Positions 1 to 8,503 of a DNA stretch of 64,000 bases are shown here, in pieces. A program made the translations under genes and the position numbers. Source of the DNA: Pseudomaricurvus alkylphenolicus (GTDB lineage Bacteria > Pseudomonadota > Gammaproteobacteria > Pseudomonadales > Cellvibrionaceae); NCBI RefSeq assembly GCF_011683955.1, contig NZ_JAAQPI010000005.1, positions 368,786-432,785 on the forward strand. Reading direction: 5' to 3'. How positions within the stretch are numbered: position 1 is the first letter of the stretch; each line of letters begins with the position of its first letter. A model generated the notes under the pieces. The model was given only the letters and a program-made list of their open reading frames with translations, was not told where the DNA came from and made no database searches.

Positions 1-363
1 CGCGGTGGGAAAGCCCACGTAGCGCCTTACCAGCCAGGTACCCAACAGGGCCTGGAGAGATGCGCCCAGGCCAATGGGCAAGGCAATTCGCGCGCTGTGA
101 AGCAATTGATGCATTTCAATGCCACTCAGGCTTTGCATCGTATTGAGCAGGGCTGAGCCGAGGAATACACCGGGTACTGCCCGGTACCCCCAGAGCAACA
201 CCGCCGCCAGCGCAATCCCGGATGGAGGCCAGACCGCTGAGGCAAAGCCCGGGGGGATGGCCAGCAGCAGTCCCAGCTTGCCGGTCAGAAAATACGCCAG
301 TGCAACCAATAGTATGATGGCCAGCGCAGGTGTCTGGCGAGCTTGAATGTCAGTGCTGATCAC
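1..363 (-). CDS. MASE1-domain membrane sensor protein, N-terminal part (runs off left edge)
   Basis: Reading leftwards from a GTG at 361-363, the frame stays open to the window edge and encodes a strongly hydrophobic stretch. It includes LTGKLGLLLAIPPGFASAVW, then PPSGIALAAVLLWGYRAVPG and LGSALLN. The G-L-A-(I/P)-P-P-G-F-A-x-x-V-W-P-P-S-G-I-A-L-A-A pattern is characteristic of MASE1, the membrane sensory domain usually fused to GGDEF/EAL or histidine kinase modules. The output domain lies outside the window, so the function cannot be given; c-di-GMP or two-component signalling is the family expectation. The start is uncertain: the frame is open further upstream, and GTG 363 is chosen because an AGAGAG stretch lies just before it. 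The gene is divergent from nupC. Confidence 0.72.
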   Translation of the reverse strand, partial: MISTDIQARQTPALAIILLVALAYFLTGKLGLLLAIPPGFASAVWPPSGIALAAVLLWGYRAVPGVFLGSALLNTMQSLSGIEMHQLLHSARIALPIGLGASLQALLGTWLVRRYVGFPTA

Positions 364-491
364 TAAGGTCTCTCTGGCCGGTCCCAGGGTTATGCCTGCA
401 AATTATAGCAGCGGCTGGGGATAGTCACCCTTAAACTATGGACATCCGGCTTGACCTCGATAACACTGAAACTTAGTATGGTTAACTTCGC

Positions 492-503
492 TTAAACGTT
501 TAA
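492..503. promoter_or_regulatory. 12-bp palindrome upstream of nupC, possible LacI/PurR-family operator
   Basis: TTAAACGTTTAA is a perfect 12-bp palindrome with a central CG, 27 bp before the GTG of the nucleoside transporter. LacI-family regulators (PurR, CytR) bind palindromes with a central CG such as AAACGTTT, and purine or nucleoside genes are common targets. The link to a specific regulator is inference; no LacI-family gene lies in the window. Confidence 0.35.
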
Positions 504-529
504 CTTGAATAAAAGGGGTAACCCCAGCT

Positions 530-1744
530 GTGATTGGTCTGATTGGCATTTTTGCCCTGTTATCTCTTGCGTTCCTCCTGTCTGAAAACCGCGGCGCTAT
601 CAACTGGCGCACCGTGATTGGTGCCTTTGCCATACAGGCCAGTCTGGCGGCGCTGGTACTTTATGTGCCTGTAGGAAAGGACATCCTTGCCGGAGCGGCC
701 AATGGCGTCCAGCACGTGATTGACTACGCGGATGTGGGCGTAACCTTTATGTTTGGTGAACTAGCCGGTGATTCATTGGGTTTTATCTTTGCGGTCAAGG
801 TGTTGCCCATCATCGTATTCCTCTCAGCACTGATGTCGGTGCTCTATTTTTTGGGCTTAATGCAAAAAATCGTCGGCTTTATCGGCGGTCTGATCCGCAC
901 AGCGCTGGGCACCAGTAAGGCGGAATCACTGTCGGCCACCGCCAATATCTTTGTCGGCCAAACTGAAGCCCCGCTGGTGGTCAAGCCCTACATCAAACAG
1001 ATGACGGACTCTGAGCTGTTTGCGGTAATGTCCGGCGGTCTGGCCTCCATCGCCGGGGCGGTAATGGCCGGATATGCCAGTATGGGGGTAGAGCTGAAAT
1101 ACCTGATTGCAGCCAGTTTTATGGCCGCGCCGGGAGGGTTGTTAATGGCCAAAATCATCAAGCCTGAGGTGGACACTCCCCGCGACGATATGAGCCACGC
1201 CGAGTTTGATGAGGGTGAGGCCCCGGCCAATGTCATTCACGCCGCCGCCAACGGCGCCCTGACCGGTATGCAACTGGCCATGAACATTGGTGCCATGCTG
1301 GTTGCGTTTATCGCTCTGATCGCACTATTGAACGGTATGATCGGTGGAATCTGCGCTCTGTTTGGCTTCGAGGGCGTTACTTTGCAGCAATTGTTCGGCT
1401 ACATGTTATCGCCGCTGGCGTTTGTCCTGGGCGTCCCCTGGGAGGATGCGCGGGACATTGGCAGTCTCATCGGTCAGAAGCTGGTCCTTAACGAGTTTGT
1501 GGCCTATGTGGATTTTCTCAATATGCGCGAAGGGCTTTCAAAGGAGGCCCAAATCATTGCCACCTTTGCCCTGTGTGGCTTCGCCAATCTCTCATCCATC
1601 GCCATTTTGCTGGGGGGACTGGGTGGCCTGGCGCCTGAGCGGCGCAGCGATATCGCAAGATTGGGACCCAAAGCAGTAGCCGCCGGCACATTGTCCAACC
1701 TCATGAGCGCCACCCTGGCCGGGCTGTTCATCAGCCTGGGCTGA
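530..1744 (+). CDS. nupC: NupC-family concentrative nucleoside transporter (CNT)
   Basis: A 404-residue polytopic inner-membrane protein that should import nucleosides by cation symport. The CNT signature is visible: [13 protein letters not shown] near residue 143, the [19 protein letters not shown] re-entrant segment near 168, a central Asn/Gly-rich helix, and [10 protein letters not shown] near 318 before the last core helices. Length matches bacterial CNTs (about 400 residues). Translation starts at GTG 530 with an AAGGGG Shine-Dalgarno at 513-518; the next in-frame Met lies well inside the first helices. It is followed 119 bp later by a phosphoribosyltransferase gene, which fits a nucleoside/nucleobase salvage pair. 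A central-CG palindrome precedes the gene. Substrate range (pyrimidine versus broad) cannot be read from sequence alone. Confidence 0.93.
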   Translation: MIGLIGIFALLSLAFLLSENRGAINWRTVIGAFAIQASLAALVLYVPVGKDILAGAANGVQHVIDYADVGVTFMFGELAGDSLGFIFAVKVLPIIVFLSALMSVLYFLGLMQKIVGFIGGLIRTALGTSKAESLSATANIFVGQTEAPLVVKPYIKQMTDSELFAVMSGGLASIAGAVMAGYASMGVELKYLIAASFMAAPGGLLMAKIIKPEVDTPRDDMSHAEFDEGEAPANVIHAAANGALTGMQLAMNIGAMLVAFIALIALLNGMIGGICALFGFEGVTLQQLFGYMLSPLAFVLGVPWEDARDIGSLIGQKLVLNEFVAYVDFLNMREGLSKEAQIIATFALCGFANLSSIAILLGGLGGLAPERRSDIARLGPKAVAAGTLSNLMSATLAGLFISLG

Positions 1745-1863
1745 TCGGCCGTACAGCAAATACTTCTGTAGAACAAAAACTGCTCGATTCAGGTCGAGAG
1801 CGGCGGGGGATAATGGTACTATTCGCGCCTCAAAAATTGTGAACTGTAAAACTGGAGACAAGT

Positions 1864-2433
1864 GTGGAAAAGGTGTTTATCAGCTCCCAGCAACTGCTGG
1901 AAGATTCCTTCAATCTGGCCCTGAGCGTCTATGAAAGTGGATTCAGGCCCAACTATATCGTCGGTGTATGGCGTGGTGGGGCTCCAGTCGGCATCGCCGT
2001 CCAGGAAGTGCTGGATGTAATGGGAGTGGAGTCTGATCATATCGCCATCCGCACTTCGTCCTACACCGGTATTGGCGAGCGGGATAAGAGAGTACGGGTT
2101 CACGGCCTGACTTATCTGATCAAACGCCTGGAGTCTGAAGATTCGCTGCTGATTGTCGATGATGTGCACGATACTGGCTTGAGTATCGAGCAAACGATTA
2201 TGGACCTGCGCGAGGCCTGTAAGAAGAACACTCCGGAAATCCGTATCGCGACCCCTTACTACAAGCCCGGCAACAATCAGGCGCGCCAGGTACCTGATTA
2301 CTATATACACGAGACCGACAAGTGGCTGGTATTCCCACACGAGCTGCACGGTTTGAGTCTGGATGAAATCCGCGAGCATAAGCCTGAACTGGCGAAAGTG
2401 GCGGACAAGCTGATCAAGCTGAAGAATAACTGA
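1864..2433 (+). CDS. Phosphoribosyltransferase (hypoxanthine/xanthine type)
   Basis: A 189-residue cytoplasmic type I phosphoribosyltransferase. The PRPP-binding loop LLIVDDVHDTGLSI (about residues 96-109) has the acidic pair followed by DTG expected of the family, and GVWRGGAPVG (about 34-43) is the PPi-binding loop. The enzyme would join a purine base to PRPP. The sequence KPGNNQARQVPDYYIHETDKWLVFPHE in the C-terminal part resembles xanthine/hypoxanthine-type enzymes rather than Apt or PyrE. GTG 1864 is used, with GGAGA at 1853-1857 as ribosome binding site. Its position directly after nupC supports a salvage role. The exact base preference (Hpt versus Gpt type) is not decided by sequence, so no symbol is given. 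Confidence 0.85.
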   Translation: MEKVFISSQQLLEDSFNLALSVYESGFRPNYIVGVWRGGAPVGIAVQEVLDVMGVESDHIAIRTSSYTGIGERDKRVRVHGLTYLIKRLESEDSLLIVDDVHDTGLSIEQTIMDLREACKKNTPEIRIATPYYKPGNNQARQVPDYYIHETDKWLVFPHELHGLSLDEIREHKPELAKVADKLIKLKNN

Positions 2434-2534
2434 GTTTTCGGCAGCTCAGATCGATGTGAAACTCTTCGCATCATCGACTAAGGTTTTGATAGGACAACAG
2501 AAAACCTGTCAGGACTTGATGGAGTGCTCGCCCC

Positions 2535-3419
2535 ATGCCCCAGCTTCTGCTCGAAATGGTACCACCGACCCGTAATGAAGGCGTCGCAGGACTCGAACAG
2601 AAGCTGGCTTATATCCAAGAGGTGGCATCGGCGTCGCCTCTGGAAGCCGTCAATATTCCCGAAATTCACCCGGAAAGCAGTCACGACAAGGGGGCGGTGC
2701 GCCAGAACCGGTTTGAAGATCGGATGGAGCCCAGGCAGTTTGCCCGTCATATCCGGGAAACCTGTGGTCTTGAGTGCATTGTTAACCACGTGGTGGTGCA
2801 TACGCCCGAATTACAATTTAAGGATTGGCTGCGCCAGACCCGGGAAGAATTTGGTATCGGTCAAGTGGTGTTTGTCGGGGGTGAACACCATGATGTGAGT
2901 TATCCCGGGCCGGATGTCTGCAAAGCCAACCAAATCGCACGTGAGCTGTTGCCGGAGTTGCGAATTGGCAACATTTGTATCCCCAGCAGGAAGGATGAGG
3001 CTCGTCGGGTTAAGCAAAAATGTCATTCCGATGTGGATTTCTTTACCACCCAAATCATCTATGAATTTGAGGGCTTGTGGGCATTTTTTGAAAATCTACA
3101 GAGCGCGGGTTCCATCAGCCAAACCTTCTATATCAGCTTTTGCCCTCTAAGCAGCGAGCGCAACCTGGAGTTTCTTCGATGGCTGGGAGTGGTCTTCAGT
3201 CCTCAACTAAGCGAACGGTTGCAAGCGGACACCGGGAAAATGCAGCAAAGGTCCTGTGAACAAATCCTCGCCATATGGCAGCAATTGAAGGGTCACCTGG
3301 AGCAATCAGAGCTGGATCTTTGCATAAATCTTTGTCCGATAGGAAAGGTTTCGTCTGCCTTATGTCGACAGCTGGCTTTCCAATTGCTAAAAGAATATGA
3401 GGCATCCGATTCTGTCTAG
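2535..3419 (+). CDS. Methylenetetrahydrofolate reductase-like TIM-barrel protein
   Basis: A 294-residue soluble protein. The motifs NIPEIHPES, VVFVGGEHHDVSYPGPDVCKAN, IGNICIPSRKDEARRVKQK and SDVDFFTTQIIYE follow the order of MetF barrel strands. In MetF the final one is the G-x-D-F-x-x-T-Q segment near the flavin and substrate pocket. It is divergent from canonical MetF and lacks the usual N-terminal start, so it is better called a MetF-like protein than assigned as MTHFR. An 11-bp gap to the following PilZ gene suggests co-transcription, which gives no obvious metabolic explanation. Upstream lies a 101-bp gap after the phosphoribosyltransferase, possibly one operon (C1/purine metabolism). 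The ATG at 2535 is used. Confidence 0.6.
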   Translation: MPQLLLEMVPPTRNEGVAGLEQKLAYIQEVASASPLEAVNIPEIHPESSHDKGAVRQNRFEDRMEPRQFARHIRETCGLECIVNHVVVHTPELQFKDWLRQTREEFGIGQVVFVGGEHHDVSYPGPDVCKANQIARELLPELRIGNICIPSRKDEARRVKQKCHSDVDFFTTQIIYEFEGLWAFFENLQSAGSISQTFYISFCPLSSERNLEFLRWLGVVFSPQLSERLQADTGKMQQRSCEQILAIWQQLKGHLEQSELDLCINLCPIGKVSSALCRQLAFQLLKEYEASDSV

Positions 3420-3430
3420 CGGAGGTAGCT

Positions 3431-3868
3431 ATGCCAGACAATAAACGCCAGTATTTTCGCCATCAGACTGATATTCCCATTGCGGTCAATGTTGCCCGGG
3501 AGAGTGCACTGCCCCATACACCGTTGATCAATATTAGTGTTGGTGGGCTTTGTTGCGAAGCGGATGGTTACATCTCAGAGGGCACGCCTATCGATATCGC
3601 AATTACTTCAGACAAGCCACTCTACCGCGGCAGCGGAATCGTCAGCTGGTGTCGGGAGAAGACCAATCACCGCTTTGAAATTGGCGTGAGTTTCAGCAAC
3701 ATGGAGGAGGTGTTTCGGGCCCGGATGGTGGAACAGGTCTGTCGTATCGAGCAATACAAGCTGGACGTATTGGCGGCTGAGGGGCGGGAGCTGAGCATAG
3801 AGGAGGCGGCTAACGAGTGGATTGATAAGTTTGCCGCTACCTTTGCCAGCGACTTTCAGCAGATGTAA
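3431..3868 (+). CDS. PilZ-domain c-di-GMP-binding protein
   Basis: A 145-residue protein with a single PilZ domain in the N-terminal two thirds. Both parts of the c-di-GMP binding signature are present: RxxxR as R6-Q-Y-F-R10 and (D/N)xSxxG as N34-I-S36-V-G-G39. After the barrel (IVSWCREKTNHRFEIGVSF) comes a helical tail with an acidic EQVCRIEQYK...EEAANEWIDKF segment, which may contact a partner. ATG 3431 is preceded by GGAGG, a strong ribosome binding site. The gene is 11 bp after the MetF-like gene. The output is unknown; family members control motility, exopolysaccharide or regulators. Confidence 0.9.
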   Translation: MPDNKRQYFRHQTDIPIAVNVARESALPHTPLINISVGGLCCEADGYISEGTPIDIAITSDKPLYRGSGIVSWCREKTNHRFEIGVSFSNMEEVFRARMVEQVCRIEQYKLDVLAAEGRELSIEEAANEWIDKFAATFASDFQQM

Positions 3869-4015
3869 TCCCTCATACCCCTATTTCTTCACTGCATTCA
3901 CAATACCACTTCGTTGCCCCTTCACATTAATGATCAACCCGAGTCATCATAAATGATGCTTGGCGCATAATTCATCTTTTGACCTGTGTCAATCAAAGTC
4001 CCGAAAACAGAAAAA

Positions 4016-4028
4016 GCGCTTAAAGCGC
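4016..4028. promoter_or_regulatory. GCGCTT-A-AAGCGC palindrome before the HTH/receiver regulator
   Basis: A perfect 13-bp palindrome about 90 bp before the predicted GTG start of the HTH/receiver gene. A smaller dyad, CATCAT-AA-ATGATG, lies at 3944-3957. MerR-type proteins bind short GC-rich dyads in their own promoters, so this could be an autoregulatory site. The assignment is inference only. Confidence 0.3.
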
Positions 4029-4120
4029 AACTTGGGACCTGAGTACAATGCCTCAGTAGCAAAAACACACGGCATCGCTCCCTGTCCTTTATGCGACAGT
4101 GCGAGCGTGAGGGTAAGAGC

Positions 4121-4696
4121 GTGAAGGACAATTCATCCGAGCGGGTGTATCTCACTCCACAGCAGGTTGCCGACCGGCTCATGGTATCGACCGCCTCCGT
4201 ACGTCTGTGGGCCAGTAATGGGCTTTTGCCGGCCGTGACCACGGCCGGCGGACATCGCCGTTTCCTGGCGGAGGATATAGGTGCATTTGAGCAGGCCCGC
4301 CGGGAGAGAACAGAGGAAAGACGCGGATTGGATCTGCTGGTGATCACCGGTGATGATCAGCTGAGCCGACTGGTACAGACCCTACTTTGTGAGCACCCGG
4401 AGGTGGCCTCGGTTGCTGTCGCGGGCGGGCTCTTTGATGCGGGCAGAGAATTTGAGCGTCGGCATCCATCGGTGTTGATGCTGGATCTGCCCATCCCGGG
4501 ATTAGACGTCATTGAGCTGAGCAAAGCTCTCAATTCCACATCTGCCACGGTCAATTTGCGCCTGGTGGGGGTCGGCTCCCCGGATTTCCTTGAAACAGCT
4601 ACAGACGAAGCGGCTGCTTTCGACGCCTTCGTCAGCAAGCCATTCGACGAGGCGACCCTGCTGGAAATTCTTTCTCTGGATCTTGAGCCCGTCTGA
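4121..4696 (+). CDS. MerR/excisionase-type HTH fused to a receiver-like domain
   Basis: A 191-residue protein with two modules. Residues 7-57 form a MerR/excisionase winged HTH (YLTPQQVADRLMVSTASVRL, then W-x-x-x-G-L-L-P and GGHRRF), which binds DNA. From about residue 67 a response-regulator receiver fold follows: acidic pair in TGDDQ, phospho-acceptor-like Asp in VLMLDLPIPG, and Lys in FVSKPFD, so phosphorylation is plausible. The order is reversed from most response regulators, where the receiver is N-terminal. No histidine kinase gene is adjacent. A longer frame begins with ATG 4091 but has no ribosome binding site; GTG 4121 has GAGGG at 4109-4113, seven bases upstream, and is preferred. 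Confidence 0.8.
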   Translation: MKDNSSERVYLTPQQVADRLMVSTASVRLWASNGLLPAVTTAGGHRRFLAEDIGAFEQARRERTEERRGLDLLVITGDDQLSRLVQTLLCEHPEVASVAVAGGLFDAGREFERRHPSVLMLDLPIPGLDVIELSKALNSTSATVNLRLVGVGSPDFLETATDEAAAFDAFVSKPFDEATLLEILSLDLEPV

Positions 4697-5028
4697 TTGC
4701 CAACCTTTAACCCGATATAAAACCTTGAGCCGGTTCGATTAACCACCAGACTGGGATTTTCACCTGTTTTGGGGGCCAAACCAACGAGTTAACGAGTGTC
4801 CAGAGACTGTGGTAAGGTGTGGCCGTGCCGCTCTCCCACGTGGATTGGGGGTTGTCCGTAGGGAGCGAGGAATTCGAAAATTCGATTTCAGATCTTTTGG
4901 GTCCGGCCGATCTATTGAAAACACAATAAATAAGTCAAAGGGGAACCACTGACAAAGGATTGTGACAGGTGCCATGTAAGATACGCTCCGGCCCTGAGGA
5001 TTGTGAGTGAAACCAGAGAACAAAAACT
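4697..5028. other. 332-bp non-coding gap before the chemoreceptor gene
   Basis: No convincing gene is seen here. The region holds a short dyad around 4870-4885 (GAATT-CGAA-AATTC) and presumably the promoter of the downstream chemoreceptor. I could not pick a convincing -35/-10 pair by eye. Confidence 0.5.
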
Positions 5029-6114
5029 ATGTTTGTAAAGGCTAAACAATTTCGTGAAGTCGACGCCCAGCGTGTTCAGCTGGAGCGCACCTGTCAACGT
5101 CAGGAAGACGAGCTGCAAGCCGCTAATCAGCGCATTGCCGAACTTGAGGCACAATTGCAGGAGCAATCCAGCCAGCCCAGTGATCTCGGGGTTATGCGGG
5201 TAGCAGTGAAAGGGCTGCAACCGGTAAATAATATCCGAGAGCGTATTGCGGATATGGCGAATAACCTGTTGGATGAGCGTGACAATATCATAAATTCTGC
5301 CACCATCTACGATCAGTCAACGAGTAATATGCGTTCGTTGATCGCCGGGCTGAGTGATATCAGCGGCGAGATCACGGTGACCCGCGAGGGGGTGGCGGGG
5401 CTTCGCGGTGCGACGGAAGAGATTACTCAGTTTGTGGGAATTATCGACAATATTTCCGAGCAGACGAATTTGTTGGCCCTCAATGCGGCGATCGAGGCGG
5501 CCCGTGCAGGCGAGCAGGGCCGTGGCTTCGCGGTGGTGGCCGATGAGGTACGGAATCTGGCGAAGCGTGCCGGTGAGGCGAGTGCCGAGATTGCCAAGTT
5601 GGTGGCGGATATCAATAAGAAGACACAAGACGCGGACTCGAGTATCACCTCGACTCAGAGCAGCTGCGATACCATGCTGGAAAGCGCCAAAGTCACCAAC
5701 GATTCGTTGGATAAGTTGATTGATTTTTCCCGCTCCATGCACGAAACCATTACCAATGAAGCGATGGCGAGCTTTATCGAGACGGTGAAGATTGATCATA
5801 TGGCCTGGAAGCAGGATGTCTATCAGCGTTGGCTGAACCGTGAGGGTGGTAACAATGAGGTGGCCGATCACCGTCAGTGTCGCTTGGGCCGCTGGTATTA
5901 TGAGGGTGAGGGAGCAGCAAACTACAAGGGGCTGCCGAGTTACTCGCAGCTGGAGATACCTCATGCAAGTGTCCACAAAAATGGTATGGAGTCTCTGGAT
6001 CTGTTGAAAGCCGGCGATCTGGAGGGGTCTGTGGGCGCGCTGGCCAATATGGAGCGGGCCAGTGATGAGACCATTTCTTTGCTGACTCGGTTGGGGAATG
6101 AGATCGGGAATTGA
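5029..6114 (+). CDS. Soluble methyl-accepting chemotaxis protein with C-terminal CZB zinc-binding domain
   Basis: A 361-residue chemoreceptor with no membrane segment, so it is cytoplasmic. Residues 1-55 form a coiled coil ([19 protein letters not shown]). The signalling hairpin includes [20 protein letters not shown] and [15 protein letters not shown], the conserved tip that contacts CheA and CheW. The C-terminal part has the CZB pattern: KIDHMAWK (His), [15 protein letters not shown] (Cys) and [10 protein letters not shown] (two His), a zinc site linked to sensing of hypochlorous acid or pH in other bacteria. The domain layout is that of CZB-containing soluble MCPs such as TlpD. No other chemotaxis genes are nearby. 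A hairpin follows the stop. Confidence 0.92.
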   Translation: MFVKAKQFREVDAQRVQLERTCQRQEDELQAANQRIAELEAQLQEQSSQPSDLGVMRVAVKGLQPVNNIRERIADMANNLLDERDNIINSATIYDQSTSNMRSLIAGLSDISGEITVTREGVAGLRGATEEITQFVGIIDNISEQTNLLALNAAIEAARAGEQGRGFAVVADEVRNLAKRAGEASAEIAKLVADINKKTQDADSSITSTQSSCDTMLESAKVTNDSLDKLIDFSRSMHETITNEAMASFIETVKIDHMAWKQDVYQRWLNREGGNNEVADHRQCRLGRWYYEGEGAANYKGLPSYSQLEIPHASVHKNGMESLDLLKAGDLEGSVGALANMERASDETISLLTRLGNEIGN

Positions 6115-6127
6115 TCTCCGTAGGATA

Positions 6128-6150
6128 GGCCGACTTGGGTCGGCCGCTTT
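6128..6150 (+). terminator. Hairpin after the chemoreceptor gene
   Basis: GGCCGAC (6128-6134), loop TTGG, GTCGGCC (6139-6145), then GCTTT. The stem is a perfect 7 bp but the T-tract is short, so this is a probable weak intrinsic terminator. Confidence 0.55.
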
Positions 6151-6289
6151 CATACCTCAATTGGCGGCAGAGATGGCCGCCCGACAGCTGCGCAAACGCC
6201 TCCTCCCCAGACATCGTTAACACCGCGGTTCTTCTAATTTCCAGGTAAAACCCTTCTAATCAATTTGGACCATGCCTGTGTCTCGATCT

Positions 6290-6314
6290 GTTTTTATAGT
6301 TTAACTATAAAAAC
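6290..6314. promoter_or_regulatory. Perfect 25-bp palindrome, candidate TetR operator
   Basis: The arms GTTTTTATAGTT (6290-6301) and AACTATAAAAAC (6303-6314) are exact reverse complements around a single T. The element is AT-rich, contains TATAGT and TATAAA elements that could be a -10 box, and ends 30 bp before the lipoprotein ATG at 6345. The last gene of the operon is a TetR regulator, and TetR proteins usually bind such dyads to repress their own operon. The regulator-site pairing is inference. Confidence 0.65.
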
Positions 6315-6344
6315 CATGATCCACTTCTTATCCAAGGTAGCTCT

Positions 6345-7895
6345 ATGTCTTTTAAGCGTTGTTGTATGCTCGCCGCCTCCCTGATTCTGGCAGGCTGCGA
6401 GTTCTCACAAGTCGCCCGCAATATTGAAAGCGAACCTGCACAAGCCCCCGAGTTTATTGGGTCTCCGGCTGTTGCCAGGCCACTTGCGGGTGAAGTGCCT
6501 GATTATCCTCATATGGCTCCGCAGGGTCTGAATACAATGCACGGTGACAGCTATAGCTCGGATGTACATCATGCCAGTGGTCCGCTCGGTCATAATCCCG
6601 CGATTCAGTCGCGTACTGGTTCGCCTTACCCTGGAGGGCAGTGTGCGACGGTGACCTTCGACCGTGGCGGGCGTCTGGTGGCATTGTGCGCGTCTGTGGT
6701 GGGCTTTGAGCTGCATTTACTGGCTCCCCGGTCTCTACAGCTATTGGCGCGTTATCGATTGTCGATGCGCCCTTCGACGTTTGAGGCGCTGGTAAAGCGG
6801 GACCAGAGTGTGGTGATGACGGATACGTCAGGCGGTGCCTACTTTTATTTGGACGATGAGGACCGTGCGGTGTTGGTGGATAGCCGGCAGCGGTTAATGC
6901 GAGTTGGACATCGCCAAACGGCCGAAGGCGGTTGGGAGTTTTTTCTGGCGGACAGTTGGCAATTGGGGGGTGACTTTGTGCCCCAGGATTGTATGAATTG
7001 GAATAACTGGTTTCCGTCCGGTGAGTGTGATCCTGCTACAGCGGTCATGCCGGACCTGGAGGGCAACATCTGGTGGGTGACTCGCAGGGGACGTATCGGT
7101 ACCTTGGAGCCAGAGTCTGGCCGTATCAAGATGATTCGGTTGCCCGGAGAAGAGATTCAAAATGGTTTTTCGGTTGCACACGATGGTGTCTATATCGTTT
7201 CGGATCATGCACTCTATGCCATGAAAGCTGACGCAGAAGGTCTGCCCAGGGTGATTTGGCGCGAGCAATATGATCGCGGCAGTGCTAAAAAGGTGGGTTC
7301 GATTAATCAGGGTTCTGGAACGACCCCGACCTTGTTGGGTGAGGACTATATCACCGTGACGGATAATGCTGACGAGCGTATGAATCTGTTGGTTTACCGT
7401 CGCGCACCGAAATTTGAGGGTGAACGCCTGGTGTGCAAGGTGCCTTTATTTGAGTCCGGCGCATCTGCGACGGATAATTCCATGGTAGCCTGGGGGCGTT
7501 CCATTTTTCTGGAGAATAATCACGGCTACAGCAACGCCATGCAACAGGAGGACTGGGGAGCTGTCACAGGTGGAATCAGCCGTATTGATGTACGGGAAGA
7601 CGAATCGGGTTGTGACACTGTTTGGACGTCTGCGGAAAAGTCACCATCAGTAGTACCAAAGCTATCGTCGGGCAACGGCCTCTTGTATTTTTATACGTTT
7701 GAACCTCAGGCCGACGGCCAGAACGCCTGGTATCTGTTGGCGCTGGATGCGCAAAGCGGAGAAACCGCCTTTAAGATTCGCACGGGAGTGGGCATGAATT
7801 ACGATAATAATTGGGCACCGATCAGCATTGGTCCAGACGGCACTTTGTACGTGGGGACTTTTAAAGGACTGGTCGCTATCTGGGATCAAGAGTAA
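6345..7895 (+). CDS. Predicted lipoprotein with beta-propeller-like repeats, function unknown
   Basis: A 516-residue exported lipoprotein. The N-terminus MSFKRCCMLAASLILAGC has a short basic region, a hydrophobic core and a lipobox L-A-G-C with the acylated Cys at position 18. Later segments such as DLEGNIWWVTRRGRIGTLEP (around residue 235) and GPDGTLYVGTFKGLVAIWD (C-terminus) look like strand repeats of a beta-propeller, similar in style to PQQ-like or SMP-30-like proteins. I do not recognise a specific family. The stop overlaps the ATG of the TetR gene (TAATG, 7893-7897), so the two are translationally coupled. A 25-bp palindrome precedes the operon, so the lipoprotein is probably induced by the ligand of that regulator. 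Confidence 0.75.
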   Translation: MSFKRCCMLAASLILAGCEFSQVARNIESEPAQAPEFIGSPAVARPLAGEVPDYPHMAPQGLNTMHGDSYSSDVHHASGPLGHNPAIQSRTGSPYPGGQCATVTFDRGGRLVALCASVVGFELHLLAPRSLQLLARYRLSMRPSTFEALVKRDQSVVMTDTSGGAYFYLDDEDRAVLVDSRQRLMRVGHRQTAEGGWEFFLADSWQLGGDFVPQDCMNWNNWFPSGECDPATAVMPDLEGNIWWVTRRGRIGTLEPESGRIKMIRLPGEEIQNGFSVAHDGVYIVSDHALYAMKADAEGLPRVIWREQYDRGSAKKVGSINQGSGTTPTLLGEDYITVTDNADERMNLLVYRRAPKFEGERLVCKVPLFESGASATDNSMVAWGRSIFLENNHGYSNAMQQEDWGAVTGGISRIDVREDESGCDTVWTSAEKSPSVVPKLSSGNGLLYFYTFEPQADGQNAWYLLALDAQSGETAFKIRTGVGMNYDNNWAPISIGPDGTLYVGTFKGLVAIWDQE

Positions 7896-8464
7896 TGGCG
7901 AGACCCAGGTTGCGAACACAAATACTGTCAGCGGCCAAATCCCTGGTGCAGTCGCAGGGAAGCTTTGCTTTCACCATGAGAGCGGTTGCGGATGCCGCCG
8001 GTGTAACAGAAGCCAGTGTGTTTAATAACTTTGGCGATAAAGCCGGTTTGGTGCAGGCGCTGATTCGGGAGTCAATGCCACAGTACCAAACATTGATTCA
8101 AGTTATTGAAGAACCTGAGGTCCAGAGTTTGGAAGTGTGGTTCAAGGAACTGCTGGCCGCTGCAATCGCCTATTTTGAAATGGTACTGCCCCTTAGTTCA
8201 CAGAACATGGGGGCAGGGACCAAGACCCAGGCATCTCCCCGCGCCGAGGGGTTTTATTCACCCCGCCGTCGGCTTGAGCAGCAGCTTGAATCTTTAGAGC
8301 AACGAGGCAGCGTGCTGCTGCCTGGTGGCGCCGATGCAGCAGCCCTGATGATCATGGGAGCGGCCATGCACTCGGCCACCACTCGATTAAGCCTGGGGCA
8401 GAGCGATGCTCAGCCCGATTTGATCGGATCCAAAATCGCCGCGTTTTTTCTCAGGCCTGGCTAG
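7895..8464 (+). CDS. TetR/AcrR-family transcriptional regulator
   Basis: A 189-residue repressor-type protein. The N-terminal HTH reads ILSAAKSLVQSQGSFAFTMR, then AVADAAGVTEASVFNNFGDK, typical of TetR, where the second helix contacts the operator. The rest is an all-helical ligand domain with no assignable ligand. Start ATG 7895 overlaps the stop of the lipoprotein gene by one base. The natural target is the 25-bp palindrome at 6290-6314 in front of the operon, giving autoregulation. It is convergent with the Rieske oxygenase gene 39 bp away and is not expected to control it. Confidence 0.88.
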   Translation: MARPRLRTQILSAAKSLVQSQGSFAFTMRAVADAAGVTEASVFNNFGDKAGLVQALIRESMPQYQTLIQVIEEPEVQSLEVWFKELLAAAIAYFEMVLPLSSQNMGAGTKTQASPRAEGFYSPRRRLEQQLESLEQRGSVLLPGGADAAALMIMGAAMHSATTRLSLGQSDAQPDLIGSKIAAFFLRPG

Positions 8465-8503
8465 ACATAATGTATTGACCTGCCCAATATTGCAAAAGCG
8501 TGT

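Noticed and set aside
1819..2379. 186-residue open frame on the minus strand across the phosphoribosyltransferase gene
   Set aside because: It is antisense to a gene with clear motifs and shows no family features of its own.
5317..6153. 278-residue minus-strand frame under the chemoreceptor gene
   Set aside because: The plus-strand frame has complete MCP and CZB motifs; the antisense frame has none.
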